Of a stretch of DNA of 64,000 bases, positions 43,601-53,838 are shown one piece after another. How positions within the stretch are numbered: the stretch's first letter is position 1; every line of letters begins with the position of its first letter. This stretch comes from an uncultured Roseburia sp. GTDB lineage: Bacteria; Bacillota; Clostridia; Lachnospirales; Lachnospiraceae. The stretch covers positions 1 to 64,000 of the forward strand of contig CAMUGE010000003.1 of assembly GCA_947088345.1 (NCBI GenBank). The letters are read 5' to 3'. Both the position numbers and the translations under genes were made by a program. The notes below the pieces were generated by a model that saw nothing but the letters and a program-made list of their open reading frames with translations, made no database searches and was not told where the DNA came from.

Positions 43601-45670
43601 TTATCTTTTCATCGCCTGATACAGTTTGTCCTCTCTTCTTTCCGAATCTGCAGTATGGTTATAGACTAGCATACGCATCTGCTGTACCAGATTATGATAT
43701 GTCTCGCTCCCTCTCGGATACAATGTTCCGGCCGCATCTTTCACCCCTGCCACATTCACTGACGGAATCTCTTCCATTTTCTCAAGCAGATATTTTTGAT
43801 AGGGACTCATCGCAAGGCCTGCGTCAGAAAGCAGCAACGGCGCAAGATAGTTTACGCTGACGTCACCTGCGTCCCGAAAGGGCGTATCGTAATTATGCCA
43901 GATCAGAAACGGCGTCTTATACAGATTTGCTGTCTGCTCCGCGCTCCAGGTTTCCAGTTTACCGCCTCCAACAGATTCATAAAACGCATCTTCAAGACGC
44001 GGCTGGTGATCCCCGAACAACACCACAATCACCGGCTCGTCGTACTGCTCAAAATATGAAAGCAGGCCGCAAAGCGCAAGATCGCTCTCCCGCATTAAGC
44101 TTAAATACTGCTCCGTCTGTGCAAACTCCCCCTCCGCGCCCAAAAGATGCACCGTCGTCTTAAAGTTATCCCCGTCGTAAGTGTATCCGCCATGATTCTG
44201 CATCGTCACGTTAAAAAAGAACTGCGGTTTCCCTTTTTCTTTCTCGTCAAACCATTTCCTGATATAGTCATAATCACCCTGGTCACTGGTATAAATCCGA
44301 ATGGTATCCAGTTCACTGTCCAGATTTTCTGAGAAAATCAGATTGTCAAACTGCATCGCCTCATAGACCGGCACGCGGTTCCATCCACTCGAAAAATACG
44401 GATGAAACGCCGTCGTCTCATATCCCTGCTCCTTTAAAATCCCGGCAAGCCCCGGATAAAAGTCGCCGGCCTCAAAGAAAAGATTATACGGAATACATCC
44501 GCCCGTATACAACGACACGGCGTCCGAAGAGAGAAATTCATACTCGGTATTTGCCGTCGTCCCGCCAAGCACCGATACATTTGCCCACCCTCTGATACAG
44601 TTTTTATCGAGTGAATCAAAATACTCCAAAACAGGAATATCTGTCTTAATATCCCCAAGCACTCTTAAATCAGAAAACGCCTCATTCATAATCACAACGA
44701 TATTGGGCTTTTGCCCGCTTAAATTCTGTATATGTTCCGCGCCGTCCGAAGCCGCAGATACCTGTTCCAAAATCTGCGCCGCAGCGGCGCTGTCATATTC
44801 GGCCGGAAAATCCATGGAACTTCCCATAATGTCCGCCAGCAGATCCGCAAGATAACTGTCCTTTGTAAACTGGCCTGTCTGTGCATAGAGCGTGGCATAC
44901 GAACTGTTCCACAGCGCGATGCATCCCGCGAGGACAGCCGCGCTTGTCAGCCATTCCAGAACCCCTCTCTTTCCCAAAAACCCTCTTATGTTCCCAAATT
45001 GTTTCGCGTCTGTAACGCCGTCATCCGCAGACGCGCTGTATGCGTTTCCAGACAGTTTGCCCTGCGCCGCAGTCCGGCGCGATTTTCTCTCCTCTTTTGT
45101 CTCCCGCATCAAAAAATACCAGACCACAAGTTCCGCCAGTGACAGCGCCAGAATCAGATCCGGCGTAAAATTATAATTTTTCACTACATTCTGCGCCGTG
45201 CGCGCGGCCCGTATATCCGATATCTGAAACGGAGCGCCGCGAAAGCGTACAAGATAATGGTTTAAAACACCCAGAAAACCGATGATTCCGTTTCCGATTG
45301 CAACCGCGGTTCCCTTTCTCCCGGAAATCATATAAGGAATCCAGTAAATGGTAAAGCCCAAAAAGAAATTCACACACTGTATCAGCGTCATCTGCGTTAA
45401 TGTCAGATTAAACACACCGTTCGTCAAAAACCCCAGGACAATCATACCATGAAAAGAGCTCCAAAAAACCGCGTAAATATTTTTCACCTGGCCTGCCAGA
45501 CGTCCTCTGCACGCAGCAAACAAAAAAATGCCCGTAATGCTTACTGCAAAGTAGGCCAGGACAGTCTGATACACAGTCAGTAAATACAGTTTCCGCAAAA
45601 AGAATAATCCCGCCGTCTGCGCCAGCGCGTATGCCGCCAAAATATCTGTGTTTCTGCTTCTTCTCAACAT
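43601..45670 (-). CDS. LtaS-like sulfatase-family polyol/glycerol phosphotransferase
   Basis: The 689-residue protein has about six membrane helices in its first 260 residues and an extracellular sulfatase-fold domain from about 320. Catalytic features of lipoteichoic acid synthase are present: metal ligand E330 (MNEAFSD), the Thr nucleophile region GGTTANTEYEF with T372, H493 (QNHGGY) and FGDHQPR near 552. It may add glycerol phosphate from phosphatidylglycerol to a glycan or lipid. Its place at the end of the polysaccharide cluster favours decoration of that polymer. GGAG lies 4 bases before ATG. Confidence 0.87.
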   Translation of the reverse strand: MLRRSRNTDILAAYALAQTAGLFFLRKLYLLTVYQTVLAYFAVSITGIFLFAACRGRLAGQVKNIYAVFWSSFHGMIVLGFLTNGVFNLTLTQMTLIQCVNFFLGFTIYWIPYMISGRKGTAVAIGNGIIGFLGVLNHYLVRFRGAPFQISDIRAARTAQNVVKNYNFTPDLILALSLAELVVWYFLMRETKEERKSRRTAAQGKLSGNAYSASADDGVTDAKQFGNIRGFLGKRGVLEWLTSAAVLAGCIALWNSSYATLYAQTGQFTKDSYLADLLADIMGSSMDFPAEYDSAAAAQILEQVSAASDGAEHIQNLSGQKPNIVVIMNEAFSDLRVLGDIKTDIPVLEYFDSLDKNCIRGWANVSVLGGTTANTEYEFLSSDAVSLYTGGCIPYNLFFEAGDFYPGLAGILKEQGYETTAFHPYFSSGWNRVPVYEAMQFDNLIFSENLDSELDTIRIYTSDQGDYDYIRKWFDEKEKGKPQFFFNVTMQNHGGYTYDGDNFKTTVHLLGAEGEFAQTEQYLSLMRESDLALCGLLSYFEQYDEPVIVVLFGDHQPRLEDAFYESVGGGKLETWSAEQTANLYKTPFLIWHNYDTPFRDAGDVSVNYLAPLLLSDAGLAMSPYQKYLLEKMEEIPSVNVAGVKDAAGTLYPRGSETYHNLVQQMRMLVYNHTADSERREDKLYQAMKR

Positions 45671-45681
45671 AGCGCTCCTCT

Positions 45682-46638
45682 CTACCGTTGCTTTACAATA
45701 AAAAGGTCACAGACAAACGTTGCCGGCCTGACCTCTTTTCGATACTTCCATGCATTACGGATCACATTTCGGAATTTACCGGACATAAGAGCATCATAAC
45801 GCGCTTTCATCACTTCCCGCTTTCTCAAAAGCGCTCCTTTCCCCTCTGTCGTCTGCATGATATTTCCCCTGGCAAACCAGTCTAAAATCAGGGCATACTC
45901 TTCGATTTCGCGCTGTTTTCGATCCTTTTTCAGCAGACGGCCAATTCTGTGCTCCTCGCCGCCCGCATTGTTTTCATGTCTTCTGTGATAAGCCAGCCTC
46001 TCCGGCAGCTGAAAAAACCCGTCCTCCTCGGCAGCCCTCGCGCACAACAGGAAATCATGCGGGATATGGACTATGGCCTCGTTGAATTCCTGCCCCCCGC
46101 ATGCCATCACCTTATCCCTGTACCAGTCGTTTCGATAGGCAAGAACCATGCCGGGCCACTCGCATTTATAAAAAACCTCGCCGGCGGTAACTTTTCGAAG
46201 CTCCCCTCCACCCGACTGCGGCGCCGGCGCCATCAGCGTATGGATCGCCTCATCCTGCCCGTCGATCAGTCCAAACGTACAGCCCAGCAGCCGGATCTTT
46301 GGATCTCTTTCCATCACCTGGCACATACGCGCAACTTTTTGCAGATCCCAGATATCATCCTGATCGGCAAGGAAAATCAGATCGCCGGTGCAGCGGCTCA
46401 TCGCATCGTAATAATTTTTCGGAAATCCCTTATTTTCTTTTTGATAAATCAGCTTCCAGCCGTCTGTATCCGGATGCTCCCCGCAATACTGCCGCAAAAA
46501 TTCCCTTGTTCCGTCCGTGGAACCATCGTCGCACAAGATTACCTCGTCCGGCTTCCTCGTCTGCCTGCGGATACATTCCAGCTGCTCTCCGATAAATTGT
46601 ATCCCGTTAAAAACTCCCATACATACCGATACCCGCAT
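45682..46638 (-). CDS. Glycosyltransferase family 2
   Basis: The 318-residue GT-A enzyme adds a sugar from a nucleotide donor. VSVCMGVFNG at the N-terminus, CDDGSTDGT near 36 and the metal site ADQDDIW near 92 are classic family 2 features. Resembles rhamnosyl- or galactosyl-type transferases, but the sugar is not known. It is the third of the glycosyltransferases, 14 bases after the GT4 gene. AAAGGA is 8 bases before ATG. Confidence 0.9.
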   Translation of the reverse strand: MRVSVCMGVFNGIQFIGEQLECIRRQTRKPDEVILCDDGSTDGTREFLRQYCGEHPDTDGWKLIYQKENKGFPKNYYDAMSRCTGDLIFLADQDDIWDLQKVARMCQVMERDPKIRLLGCTFGLIDGQDEAIHTLMAPAPQSGGGELRKVTAGEVFYKCEWPGMVLAYRNDWYRDKVMACGGQEFNEAIVHIPHDFLLCARAAEEDGFFQLPERLAYHRRHENNAGGEEHRIGRLLKKDRKQREIEEYALILDWFARGNIMQTTEGKGALLRKREVMKARYDALMSGKFRNVIRNAWKYRKEVRPATFVCDLFIVKQR

Positions 46639-46652
46639 CTGTGCATTCCTTT

Positions 46653-47879
46653 CTATTTCGCCGCAGCCAGTTTCCTGTACAGTTTTTTATATGCATCTGT
46701 CATTTGTTCCACCGAATTTTCCTCACGAATTTTCTCTGCAAGCGCGTCTGCGCGCAGCAGTCCGCTCTCGGGAAGAAATGCCGTTCTGACTGCCAAAAGC
46801 AGCGCCTGCTGATCTTTTGCTTCAACGGCAATCCCCTTATGATCAGAAAGCTGTTCCTTTGTGCCTCCCGCGTCAAAACCGACCACCGGCGTGCCGCAGG
46901 CCATAGATTCCAGTGTGACAGTCGCATAATTTTCAGCAAGTGAAGATAACACAAACACATCGGCCAGACTGTAAAACTCGGCAAGCATATCCGCGCTTTC
47001 CGTGCGCGGCAGCGCCGTAATATTCGAATGTCCCGAAAGCATGGCGTCGTTTTCACTGTCCCATCCGATCAGAATCATCCTGGCTTCGGATTCCAGCATT
47101 TTTGCAAGATTCAGCATGTATTTTACACCTTTGCGCTCATCTTTATAGCCGGCCGCTATGCCGAGCACAATCTTCTCATCCGCTCCGTATCCGTATTTTT
47201 TCCGGCACTGCTCCCTCCCGCGCGGATAAAACGTATGTCTGGCATCAATTCCGTTGCGAATCGTCACACATTCGAACTTTCCGAAAAAAGACGCTTTTGC
47301 AGCGCCTGTCAGCCAATCGGAAGGCGTTGCCACAATCAGATTCGGATGAGCGCAAAACCATTCCTTTTTTTTCTTCCACATATAGTGGTTAAAGTCAAAA
47401 AACTCGCTTTTGGGATAACGTCTGATATCAGGACAGTGGCTGCATCCGCTTTTCCATTTTTCACATGCAAAAAAATACCCGCAGTTCCCGACAAATGCAT
47501 GACAGTCATGAAATGTCCAGACACAGGGGATTTTCTCCCTGTTCAGACAGTCAAACAGAATTTTAAAATTGATATAATACCCGTGCAGTGCATGAATATG
47601 CACAACATCCGGACGTATTTCTTTGATCTTTCGCACCAGACGGCGAGCCGCGCGTCTGTTAAACCATCCGTTTAACCCCGCCAGACGGCATAAGATAGCG
47701 GAGAGCCACACCTCATACTTTTTATCAATGCAGAAGACGTTTTTTTCATGCGGATCTTCCCCTCTGCCGTAAGCGACATAAGACTCCTCTCCCTCCGCAA
47801 GCAGCTGTCTGTGGATACATGCCGCAATCCTGGCCGCGCCGCCCTGGTCATAATGGCTGTTGATCTGTAATATTTTCAT
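46653..47879 (-). CDS. Glycosyltransferase family 4
   Basis: The 408-residue GT-B enzyme has N-terminal MKILQINSHYDQGGAARIA, a middle TFHDCHAFVGNCGYFFACEKW with a cysteine cluster also seen in similar EPS transferases, and a C-terminal donor site SLAENYATVTLESMACGTPVVGFD near 335. The frame opens at 47954, but ATG 47879 has GGAG 8 bases upstream and avoids overlap with the preceding gene. Donor and acceptor are unknown. Confidence 0.9.
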   Translation of the reverse strand: MKILQINSHYDQGGAARIAACIHRQLLAEGEESYVAYGRGEDPHEKNVFCIDKKYEVWLSAILCRLAGLNGWFNRRAARRLVRKIKEIRPDVVHIHALHGYYINFKILFDCLNREKIPCVWTFHDCHAFVGNCGYFFACEKWKSGCSHCPDIRRYPKSEFFDFNHYMWKKKKEWFCAHPNLIVATPSDWLTGAAKASFFGKFECVTIRNGIDARHTFYPRGREQCRKKYGYGADEKIVLGIAAGYKDERKGVKYMLNLAKMLESEARMILIGWDSENDAMLSGHSNITALPRTESADMLAEFYSLADVFVLSSLAENYATVTLESMACGTPVVGFDAGGTKEQLSDHKGIAVEAKDQQALLLAVRTAFLPESGLLRADALAEKIREENSVEQMTDAYKKLYRKLAAAK

Positions 47880-47899
47880 TCGAATTTCTCCAAACTGAC

Positions 47900-48637
47900 C
47901 TATCCGATCAGAAATTTTACTGCTTCGATTAGAATACACTCCACCAAATACCATTTACTGTAGCCATTTGCAAGATAACAGTACTGGTATCTGTCCGTAA
48001 TCCTCTGCCTTGCAGCGCGAAATCCTTTCCGATTGCTGACCCCGCCCATTTTAAAGTTGGCAAGCACGCGATTGACGACTACAACTTTTTGATTCATTTT
48101 GCGCATTTTAAGGAAAAATCCGTAATCATCGTGAATCCCTTTATTTAGAAACGGATACCGCTTGTACAGTTTTGACTTTACAAACATAGTCGGATGATTC
48201 CAGTCTCTTGACGTCTGAAACTTACGAAGCTTTGCTTTCTTGACAAACACGCTGCCGTCCGTCCTGAAAATCCGGATATCGCCAAACATCAGGCTGCACG
48301 ACGTCTGGGCGAACACTTCCCGGACCGTTTTAATTGTATATGGTTCATACCAGTCTTCGCTGTTTAAGATACCAATCACATCACCGGTCGCATAGCGTAT
48401 CCCTTTATTCATGGCATCATAAATACCGCCGTCTTTCTCACTGATAATATGATATAGAATGCCGGCCGCCTCCATTCGGCTTTGATAACTCTTTGCCACT
48501 TCCACCGTCCGGTCTGTACTCTTTCCGTCAATAATCCAGTACTCCAGATCCGGCTCCTTTTGCGCCAGAACCGACTCTATTGTTGGAATAATATCTTTTT
48601 CACTGTTGTAAGTCACTGTAATGATACTGATTCTCAT
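47900..48637 (-). CDS. Glycosyltransferase family 2
   Basis: The 245-residue GT-A enzyme has ISIITVTYNSEKDI at the N-terminus, WIIDGKSTDRT near 35, EKDGGIYDAMNKGI near 69 and ILNSEDWY near 92, a pattern typical of WcaA/putative colanic-acid-type transferases. The frame opens at TTG 48649; ATG 48637 with AGAGG close upstream is preferred. It follows the epimerase by 24 bases. Confidence 0.88.
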   Translation of the reverse strand: MRISIITVTYNSEKDIIPTIESVLAQKEPDLEYWIIDGKSTDRTVEVAKSYQSRMEAAGILYHIISEKDGGIYDAMNKGIRYATGDVIGILNSEDWYEPYTIKTVREVFAQTSCSLMFGDIRIFRTDGSVFVKKAKLRKFQTSRDWNHPTMFVKSKLYKRYPFLNKGIHDDYGFFLKMRKMNQKVVVVNRVLANFKMGGVSNRKGFRAARQRITDRYQYCYLANGYSKWYLVECILIEAVKFLIG

Positions 48638-48661
48638 AGTTCCTCTCAAATCTGCCCATGG

Positions 48662-49549
48662 TTATTTTATGCTGTCCCGGAGCGAATATTTCTGATAGGC
48701 CCCTCCCATATAATTCGACATGGATTTCTCGTAAGTCAGACTGCCAAACGCTTTTTTCGCCATCCCGCCCGGCTTGCCCGGAATACGTGTTGCGGCAGCT
48801 GCAAACGGCGCTAAAATACGAAGCAGACGAACCCGGCTTTGCATACGCTCACCCAAAAGCGCTACGATCTCAGATGTAGACGCATATTCGCTGTTCTGCG
48901 GGAAAAAAAGCCCCCCCTCCCCGGTTCTGATCAGACAGCATAAAAATTCACAGAGATTTCCGATATAAAGGATACTGCGCCTGTTGCGGTAATCCGGAAA
49001 AACCGGCAGTTTCTTTGCCAATTTTATCAGTGTTCTGTAATTCCCCTTACAGCCCGGTCCGTAAATCATCGGCGGCCTTATGATTGCAAGACGCGCGCTA
49101 TCCCCCGTGTCAGAAAACAGCTTTGTCAGTTTTTGTTCGGCCCTCCACTTGCTGTCGCCGTAAAAATTAGACGGATTTGGCTTCGTACTCTGCGAAATGA
49201 CTACCGGCTTTGTACTGTTGCTGCTGTCGCCATAGACAATAATGCTGCTGAAATAAATATATTGTTTCACATGGTCTGCAATTGCTTTTTTTGCAGTCTC
49301 ATATGCCAGCTCGCAGTTGACCTGATAATAGGACTGCTTTTCTTCCTCCGTCACCGCGCCGATATCTGCATGCGCTTTACCGGTGACGTTAATCACGCAA
49401 TCGTAACAGGACCAGTCCATTTCGCGCCACTCGTCCGTGCGCAGGCTTGTCCGCCAGACGGAAAAACCGCCGGTATCTTTTTTCTTTATATAGGATGCAA
49501 ATGAGGCGCCAATATAGCTTCCGACGCCAAGAATCAATATCTTTTTCAT
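48662..49549 (-). CDS. NAD-dependent sugar epimerase/dehydratase (SDR)
   Basis: The 295-residue extended short-chain dehydrogenase has the cofactor loop ILGVGSYIGASFASYI at residue 5, the SSIIVYG segment near 101, and the catalytic YGDSKWRAEQKL near 130. It probably makes or alters a nucleotide sugar for the polymer; the reaction is not certain. Its ATG overlaps the sugar-transferase stop by 4 bases. Confidence 0.85.
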   Translation of the reverse strand: MKKILILGVGSYIGASFASYIKKKDTGGFSVWRTSLRTDEWREMDWSCYDCVINVTGKAHADIGAVTEEEKQSYYQVNCELAYETAKKAIADHVKQYIYFSSIIVYGDSSNSTKPVVISQSTKPNPSNFYGDSKWRAEQKLTKLFSDTGDSARLAIIRPPMIYGPGCKGNYRTLIKLAKKLPVFPDYRNRRSILYIGNLCEFLCCLIRTGEGGLFFPQNSEYASTSEIVALLGERMQSRVRLLRILAPFAAAATRIPGKPGGMAKKAFGSLTYEKSMSNYMGGAYQKYSLRDSIK

Positions 49550-50193
49550 CGGTTCTCCTTATTTTTATGCATAGTTCCGGTTCCGCCCTCAACAACGCCG
49601 TCTGCTTTTGCAACAGCGCCAAATGTCCCGAAAAAGCATTTTAAGTCGAATAAAAACGACATATTTTTTATGTAATCGCCGTCAAGCTTCGCCTTGACCG
49701 GGATTTCCAGCTCATCTCTTCCGTTAATCTGCGCCCATCCGGTCAGCCCCGGAAGCACGTCATTTGCCCCGTAGCGCTCCCTCTCCGCGACCAGATCGTC
49801 CTGATTCCAGAGAGCAGGTCTTGGGCCTACAATCGACATATCCCCCTTTACAATATTAAAAAGCTGACTCAACTCGTCCAGAGACGTTTTGCGTAAAAAT
49901 TTCCCTGTCCTTGTCAAAAACGCATCCGGATTCCCCAGCATATGTGTCGGCATGTCTTTTGGCGTGTCAGTGCGCATCGTCCGAAATTTATAGATCGTAA
50001 AAAATTGTCTGTGGATACCGACTCTCTTCTGGCAGAACAATACCGGTCCTTTGGAATCCAGTTTAATTGCTGCACAGATCAGAAGCAGAAGCGGTGATAA
50101 AATTACAATTGCCAAAAGGGAAATAATAAAATCAATCCCTCTTTTTACTTTCATATAGCGATGCTGACGCGCCGTAAACCTGCTCTTTCCCAT
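49546..50193 (-). CDS. Initiating sugar-1-phosphate transferase
   Basis: The 215-residue monotopic enzyme of the bacterial sugar transferase family (WbaP/PglC-type core) loads the first sugar phosphate on undecaprenyl phosphate. Visible: KRGIDFIISLLAIVILSPLLL (membrane hairpin) near 17, KFRTM near 62, RKTSLDELSQLFNIVKGDMSIVGPRP near 95 and PGLTGWAQINGRD near 140. The frame opens at 50358, but ATG 50193 has GGAGG 5 bases upstream. It starts after the ligase/polymerase stop by 13 bases. Confidence 0.93.
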   Translation of the reverse strand: MGKSRFTARQHRYMKVKRGIDFIISLLAIVILSPLLLLICAAIKLDSKGPVLFCQKRVGIHRQFFTIYKFRTMRTDTPKDMPTHMLGNPDAFLTRTGKFLRKTSLDELSQLFNIVKGDMSIVGPRPALWNQDDLVAERERYGANDVLPGLTGWAQINGRDELEIPVKAKLDGDYIKNMSFLFDLKCFFGTFGAVAKADGVVEGGTGTMHKNKENR

Positions 50194-50206
50194 ATGCACC
50201 TCCGTC

Positions 50207-51865
50207 TTATTGGCATTTTGCGCCGTGCTGCTCTTCCTGCTGCTCGTATTTTCTGGACAGACATTTGACAATTCCAAGGAATAAAAATACGCTCGGTGTA
50301 ATAAACGTCTGCGGATTGTTGACCATCGCCTGTGACAGATATCCAAGCAGAGAAGCAATTCCCATTACGAGGATGGGCGACTTTGCAGCTCTCTTACCAT
50401 AGTATACCACAGAACTGAAAAATATACCAAAATATCCGATTACTCCCACAATACCGGTCGTTACCAAAAACTGGATAAATTCATTGTGCGCATCAATAAA
50501 AACACCCTCATACAGTCTGACCATTTCTTCTCCGTAAACTTCGTTGACAGACTGCCCGAAACAGTTCAGGCCATAGCCGAACAGCTTCTGATACCATGGA
50601 AATTCTTTGTATGTGATCATGGCGCGCTTCCAGATATATCCCCTGTTATTTCCGAAACTGTCACGCAGCTGCAAACGGTTTAAAACGGCCAGGGAACCTG
50701 TCCATGCATCCTCCGCCTTGCAGTTTGCAACGATTACAATTACTACCGCAGCTGCAAAAAGGACTGCCAGCAGAATATACAATACTCTTCGTATCATAAG
50801 GTACGGAAAACTCTTTCCGTGTTTGTTCGCCTTATAGATCAGAAAATACAGTCCGGCCAGCAAAACGGCCTCCACGGCAAGCGCCGGCCACGACGTAATC
50901 AGCTGCGGTACACCCAAATTCTGGTACACCGTAAAAAATACGCTGTCACACCCGCTCCAGAGGCCGATCAGATATGTAACCTGCATCAGAAAACAGGACA
51001 CGAAGAACAGCGCGTAAACCTCCAGAAACCGCAGCATCTTTTGATGCTCCTTACAGGAAAACCAAAACAGCACCAGAAACGCAACTCCGATTCCAAGAAA
51101 AAAGCTGTCGCTGATTGTTGAAAACCCTTCATAAAATCCCAGTACAAGAAATATGCCGTATATGATCTTCATTTTTTTCTCTTCGCAAATCCAGAAGAGT
51201 ACCATCACTGCCGGCAGAATCAGGCACAGATACCCCGCATTGACATTGATATTGCCAATCGTACTGATAAACATCGCATGCTGATGACCCGCCAGGTTAT
51301 CGTACATATGCAAAATGTCAACGCCCCAAAAATGCTGAATCCCGAGCAGAATAATCAATGTGTTCGAAATCAGAAATGCCCAAAGAAGCGGTCTTCTGAA
51401 ATTCAGATATTTGCCCGGAACAAGATAAATAAACAGATATAACAGCATCACCATCGCTCCAAGGCGTCTTCCCTGGGAGCCCAGGAATGACTCGGCACGA
51501 TAGTCGGAGAGCAGAGTAGAAAGAAAAATGGCAGCAATAAAGATTCCCACAAACAGATAATCTTTCGGTATTTTCCGAAGCGCTTCTGAAAAGCTTGCCG
51601 GTTTTTCAAAAACAATCCCCTTTTTCCGCTTTTCAAGCCACTCTGCAGCCATGCAGACAGACGCAATGGCAACATAGATAAATGTCACGACTTTAAAAAA
51701 AGCAAGCTTTGACCTTACAATATCAATAAAATTATTGTTATAGAACACCGGATAGACCAGCAGGATCACAAAGACATAGATCTCTGTGATCTCTGATATC
51801 CATTTCGTCATTCCGATGGCGTTCTGCTGCTTTCTTTTCTGTTTCTGCTTGTACTTCTGTTTCAT
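50207..51865 (-). CDS. O-antigen ligase/polymerase-like membrane protein
   Basis: The 552-residue protein has a basic N-terminus (KQKYKQKQKRKQQN) and about 12-14 membrane helices. A late hydrophilic loop contains NNRGYIWKRAMITYKEFPWYQKLFGYG and DAHNEFIQFLVTTGIVG, the Wzy_C (WaaL/Wzy) signature. It should polymerise or ligate undecaprenyl-linked repeat units outside the membrane. GAGAGG is 8 bases before ATG. It lies between the dehydratase and the initiating transferase. Confidence 0.87.
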   Translation of the reverse strand: MKQKYKQKQKRKQQNAIGMTKWISEITEIYVFVILLVYPVFYNNNFIDIVRSKLAFFKVVTFIYVAIASVCMAAEWLEKRKKGIVFEKPASFSEALRKIPKDYLFVGIFIAAIFLSTLLSDYRAESFLGSQGRRLGAMVMLLYLFIYLVPGKYLNFRRPLLWAFLISNTLIILLGIQHFWGVDILHMYDNLAGHQHAMFISTIGNINVNAGYLCLILPAVMVLFWICEEKKMKIIYGIFLVLGFYEGFSTISDSFFLGIGVAFLVLFWFSCKEHQKMLRFLEVYALFFVSCFLMQVTYLIGLWSGCDSVFFTVYQNLGVPQLITSWPALAVEAVLLAGLYFLIYKANKHGKSFPYLMIRRVLYILLAVLFAAAVVIVIVANCKAEDAWTGSLAVLNRLQLRDSFGNNRGYIWKRAMITYKEFPWYQKLFGYGLNCFGQSVNEVYGEEMVRLYEGVFIDAHNEFIQFLVTTGIVGVIGYFGIFFSSVVYYGKRAAKSPILVMGIASLLGYLSQAMVNNPQTFITPSVFLFLGIVKCLSRKYEQQEEQHGAKCQ

Positions 51866-51877
51866 TTTGGTATCCTC

Positions 51878-53746
51878 TCAACTTTCCGTGGGATGGTAGG
51901 TCGGCACGATTTCTTTCACCCATTCGCGTATATCCGACGGCTCCGTCACGACATATTTTTTTAATTCTTCCAATTGTTCCCAGAACTTCTGCTCATCCAT
52001 CTCAATCGGTCTGCCAATATGGATCAGCTTGTTCGCCGTCTCCTTTAAGCCTTCTTCTTTCATCAGCATCTCTTCATAGAGCTTCTCACCGGGGCGCAGA
52101 CCGGTAAATACAATCTGTATATCCTCGTCCGGCTTGTGGCCGGACAGCAGAATCAGGTTGCGCGCCAGATCCAGAATTTTCACCGGTTCGCCCATATCCA
52201 GTATAAAGATCTCGCCGCCCTTTGCATAAGCGCCGGCCTGCAGTACAAGGGAAACCGCTTCCGGAATTGTCATAAAAAACCGCACGATATCCGGGTGCGT
52301 CACCGTCACCGGCCCGCCCCGCTCAATCTGTCGGCGAAACAGCGGAATCACACTTCCGTTGCTGCCCAGCACATTTCCGAATCGGACAGCCACATAGTCC
52401 GTATTGGAACGTTTGTTGTATGTCTGAATAATCATTTCGCAGATACGCTTGCTCGCCCCCATCACATTGGTCGGATTCACCGCCTTGTCCGTTGAAATGA
52501 GCACAAACTTTTCAACCTGGTACATGTCCGCGGCATGAACAAGCTTTAATGTGCCAAATACATTATTTTTAATCGCCTCGTTGGGGCTGTCCTCCATTAA
52601 CGGCACATGTTTATGCGCCGCGGCATGATAGATAATCTGAGGCCGGTATGTCTTAAAAATAGAATCCATACGGTTTGTATTGCGCACAGATGCAATCAGC
52701 ACGATTAAACGCAGCTCTGGAAATGAGGCTTTTAACTCGTTTTGTATATCATACGTCGTATTCTCATAAATATCAACTAAAATCAGCATTTTCGGGCAAT
52801 GTCCCGCGATCTGCCGGCAGAGCTCGCTGCCGATCGAACCGCCTGCCCCTGTAACCATCACCGATTTTCCGGCGACATAGCTCATAATAGATTCAATATC
52901 AACCGTAACCGGCTCCCTGCCCAACAGATCGTTTACGTCTACATCCTTTAATTCACTGACGCTGACTTCTCCATTGACAAGCTGATAGATCCCCGGAAGA
53001 CGCTTTAACTCACAGCCTGTCTCCTTACAGATGTCAAGTATCCCTTTGATGTGCTTGGGCGATGCGGAAGGGATCGCTATGATAATCTCATGCACATGCA
53101 GTTCTTTTGCTTTCTCTATAATGCAGCTGCGATCTCCGATCACTTTCGCGCCATGAATATAATTCCCAATCTTTGACGGGTCATCATCCACAACACCGAC
53201 CACTTTTTTCCGAATAAAGCTGCTGTTATTGATTTCTTTGATCAGCTGGTTGCAGGCATCCCCCGCCCCGACAATCAAAACATTGCGCCGGTATGCGCCG
53301 CTTTGGTGCAGTACGCGCACTGCGCGCATAAACCGATACCAATAGCGGCAAATCATAACAAGCATGGTCAGAAAGATGCCGTAAAAAACATAAAAACTGC
53401 GCGGCACCGGATACCGCTCTCCCGCCTGGTCCAGCAGAAACAATACGATTACTGCCGCCGTATCAATCACGCATGCTGACACAATATACATCATTTCAAG
53501 TGCGCCGGCATAGTTCCAAAGGCTTGAATACAGCCGCAGCAGCCAGAAAACGACAAGCATAATCAATATCATCTCCGGAATCCGCCGCCATACCTCGTTT
53601 AGATACGCCCCCGGCACTTCAGCTATTTTGAAATCAAAACGCGCCAATAACGCCAACATGCCGGCGGTAAAAACCGCCAGCATATCATAGCACATTAAAA
53701 AAATTCTTCGAATAAAAAGCTGTCTGTCCTTGATTAATTGTTTCAT
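51878..53746 (-). CDS. CapD/PglF-type nucleotide-sugar 4,6-dehydratase
   Basis: The 622-residue protein has four membrane helices (about 10-135) and a CoA-binding-like domain (VLIVGAGDACNQLIKEI near 148). A C-terminal SDR domain holds the NAD loop VTGAGGSIGSELCRQI near 296 and the catalytic stretch STDKAVNPTNVMGASKR near 410, where Met replaces the usual Tyr. It likely turns UDP-GlcNAc into a 4-keto-6-deoxy sugar, the precursor of bacillosamine- or FucNAc-type sugars. The ribosome site is weak. It is the first gene of the cluster after the autolysin. Confidence 0.93.
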   Translation of the reverse strand: MKQLIKDRQLFIRRIFLMCYDMLAVFTAGMLALLARFDFKIAEVPGAYLNEVWRRIPEMILIMLVVFWLLRLYSSLWNYAGALEMMYIVSACVIDTAAVIVLFLLDQAGERYPVPRSFYVFYGIFLTMLVMICRYWYRFMRAVRVLHQSGAYRRNVLIVGAGDACNQLIKEINNSSFIRKKVVGVVDDDPSKIGNYIHGAKVIGDRSCIIEKAKELHVHEIIIAIPSASPKHIKGILDICKETGCELKRLPGIYQLVNGEVSVSELKDVDVNDLLGREPVTVDIESIMSYVAGKSVMVTGAGGSIGSELCRQIAGHCPKMLILVDIYENTTYDIQNELKASFPELRLIVLIASVRNTNRMDSIFKTYRPQIIYHAAAHKHVPLMEDSPNEAIKNNVFGTLKLVHAADMYQVEKFVLISTDKAVNPTNVMGASKRICEMIIQTYNKRSNTDYVAVRFGNVLGSNGSVIPLFRRQIERGGPVTVTHPDIVRFFMTIPEAVSLVLQAGAYAKGGEIFILDMGEPVKILDLARNLILLSGHKPDEDIQIVFTGLRPGEKLYEEMLMKEEGLKETANKLIHIGRPIEMDEQKFWEQLEELKKYVVTEPSDIREWVKEIVPTYHPTES

Positions 53747-53838
53747 TTATCTGCAATCTACTTTCTGATTTGTTATTTTTTCCCACATATAGGTATAACA
53801 CATTTTTTTCAGAAACAAAAGCTTTCTTGTAAAATTTT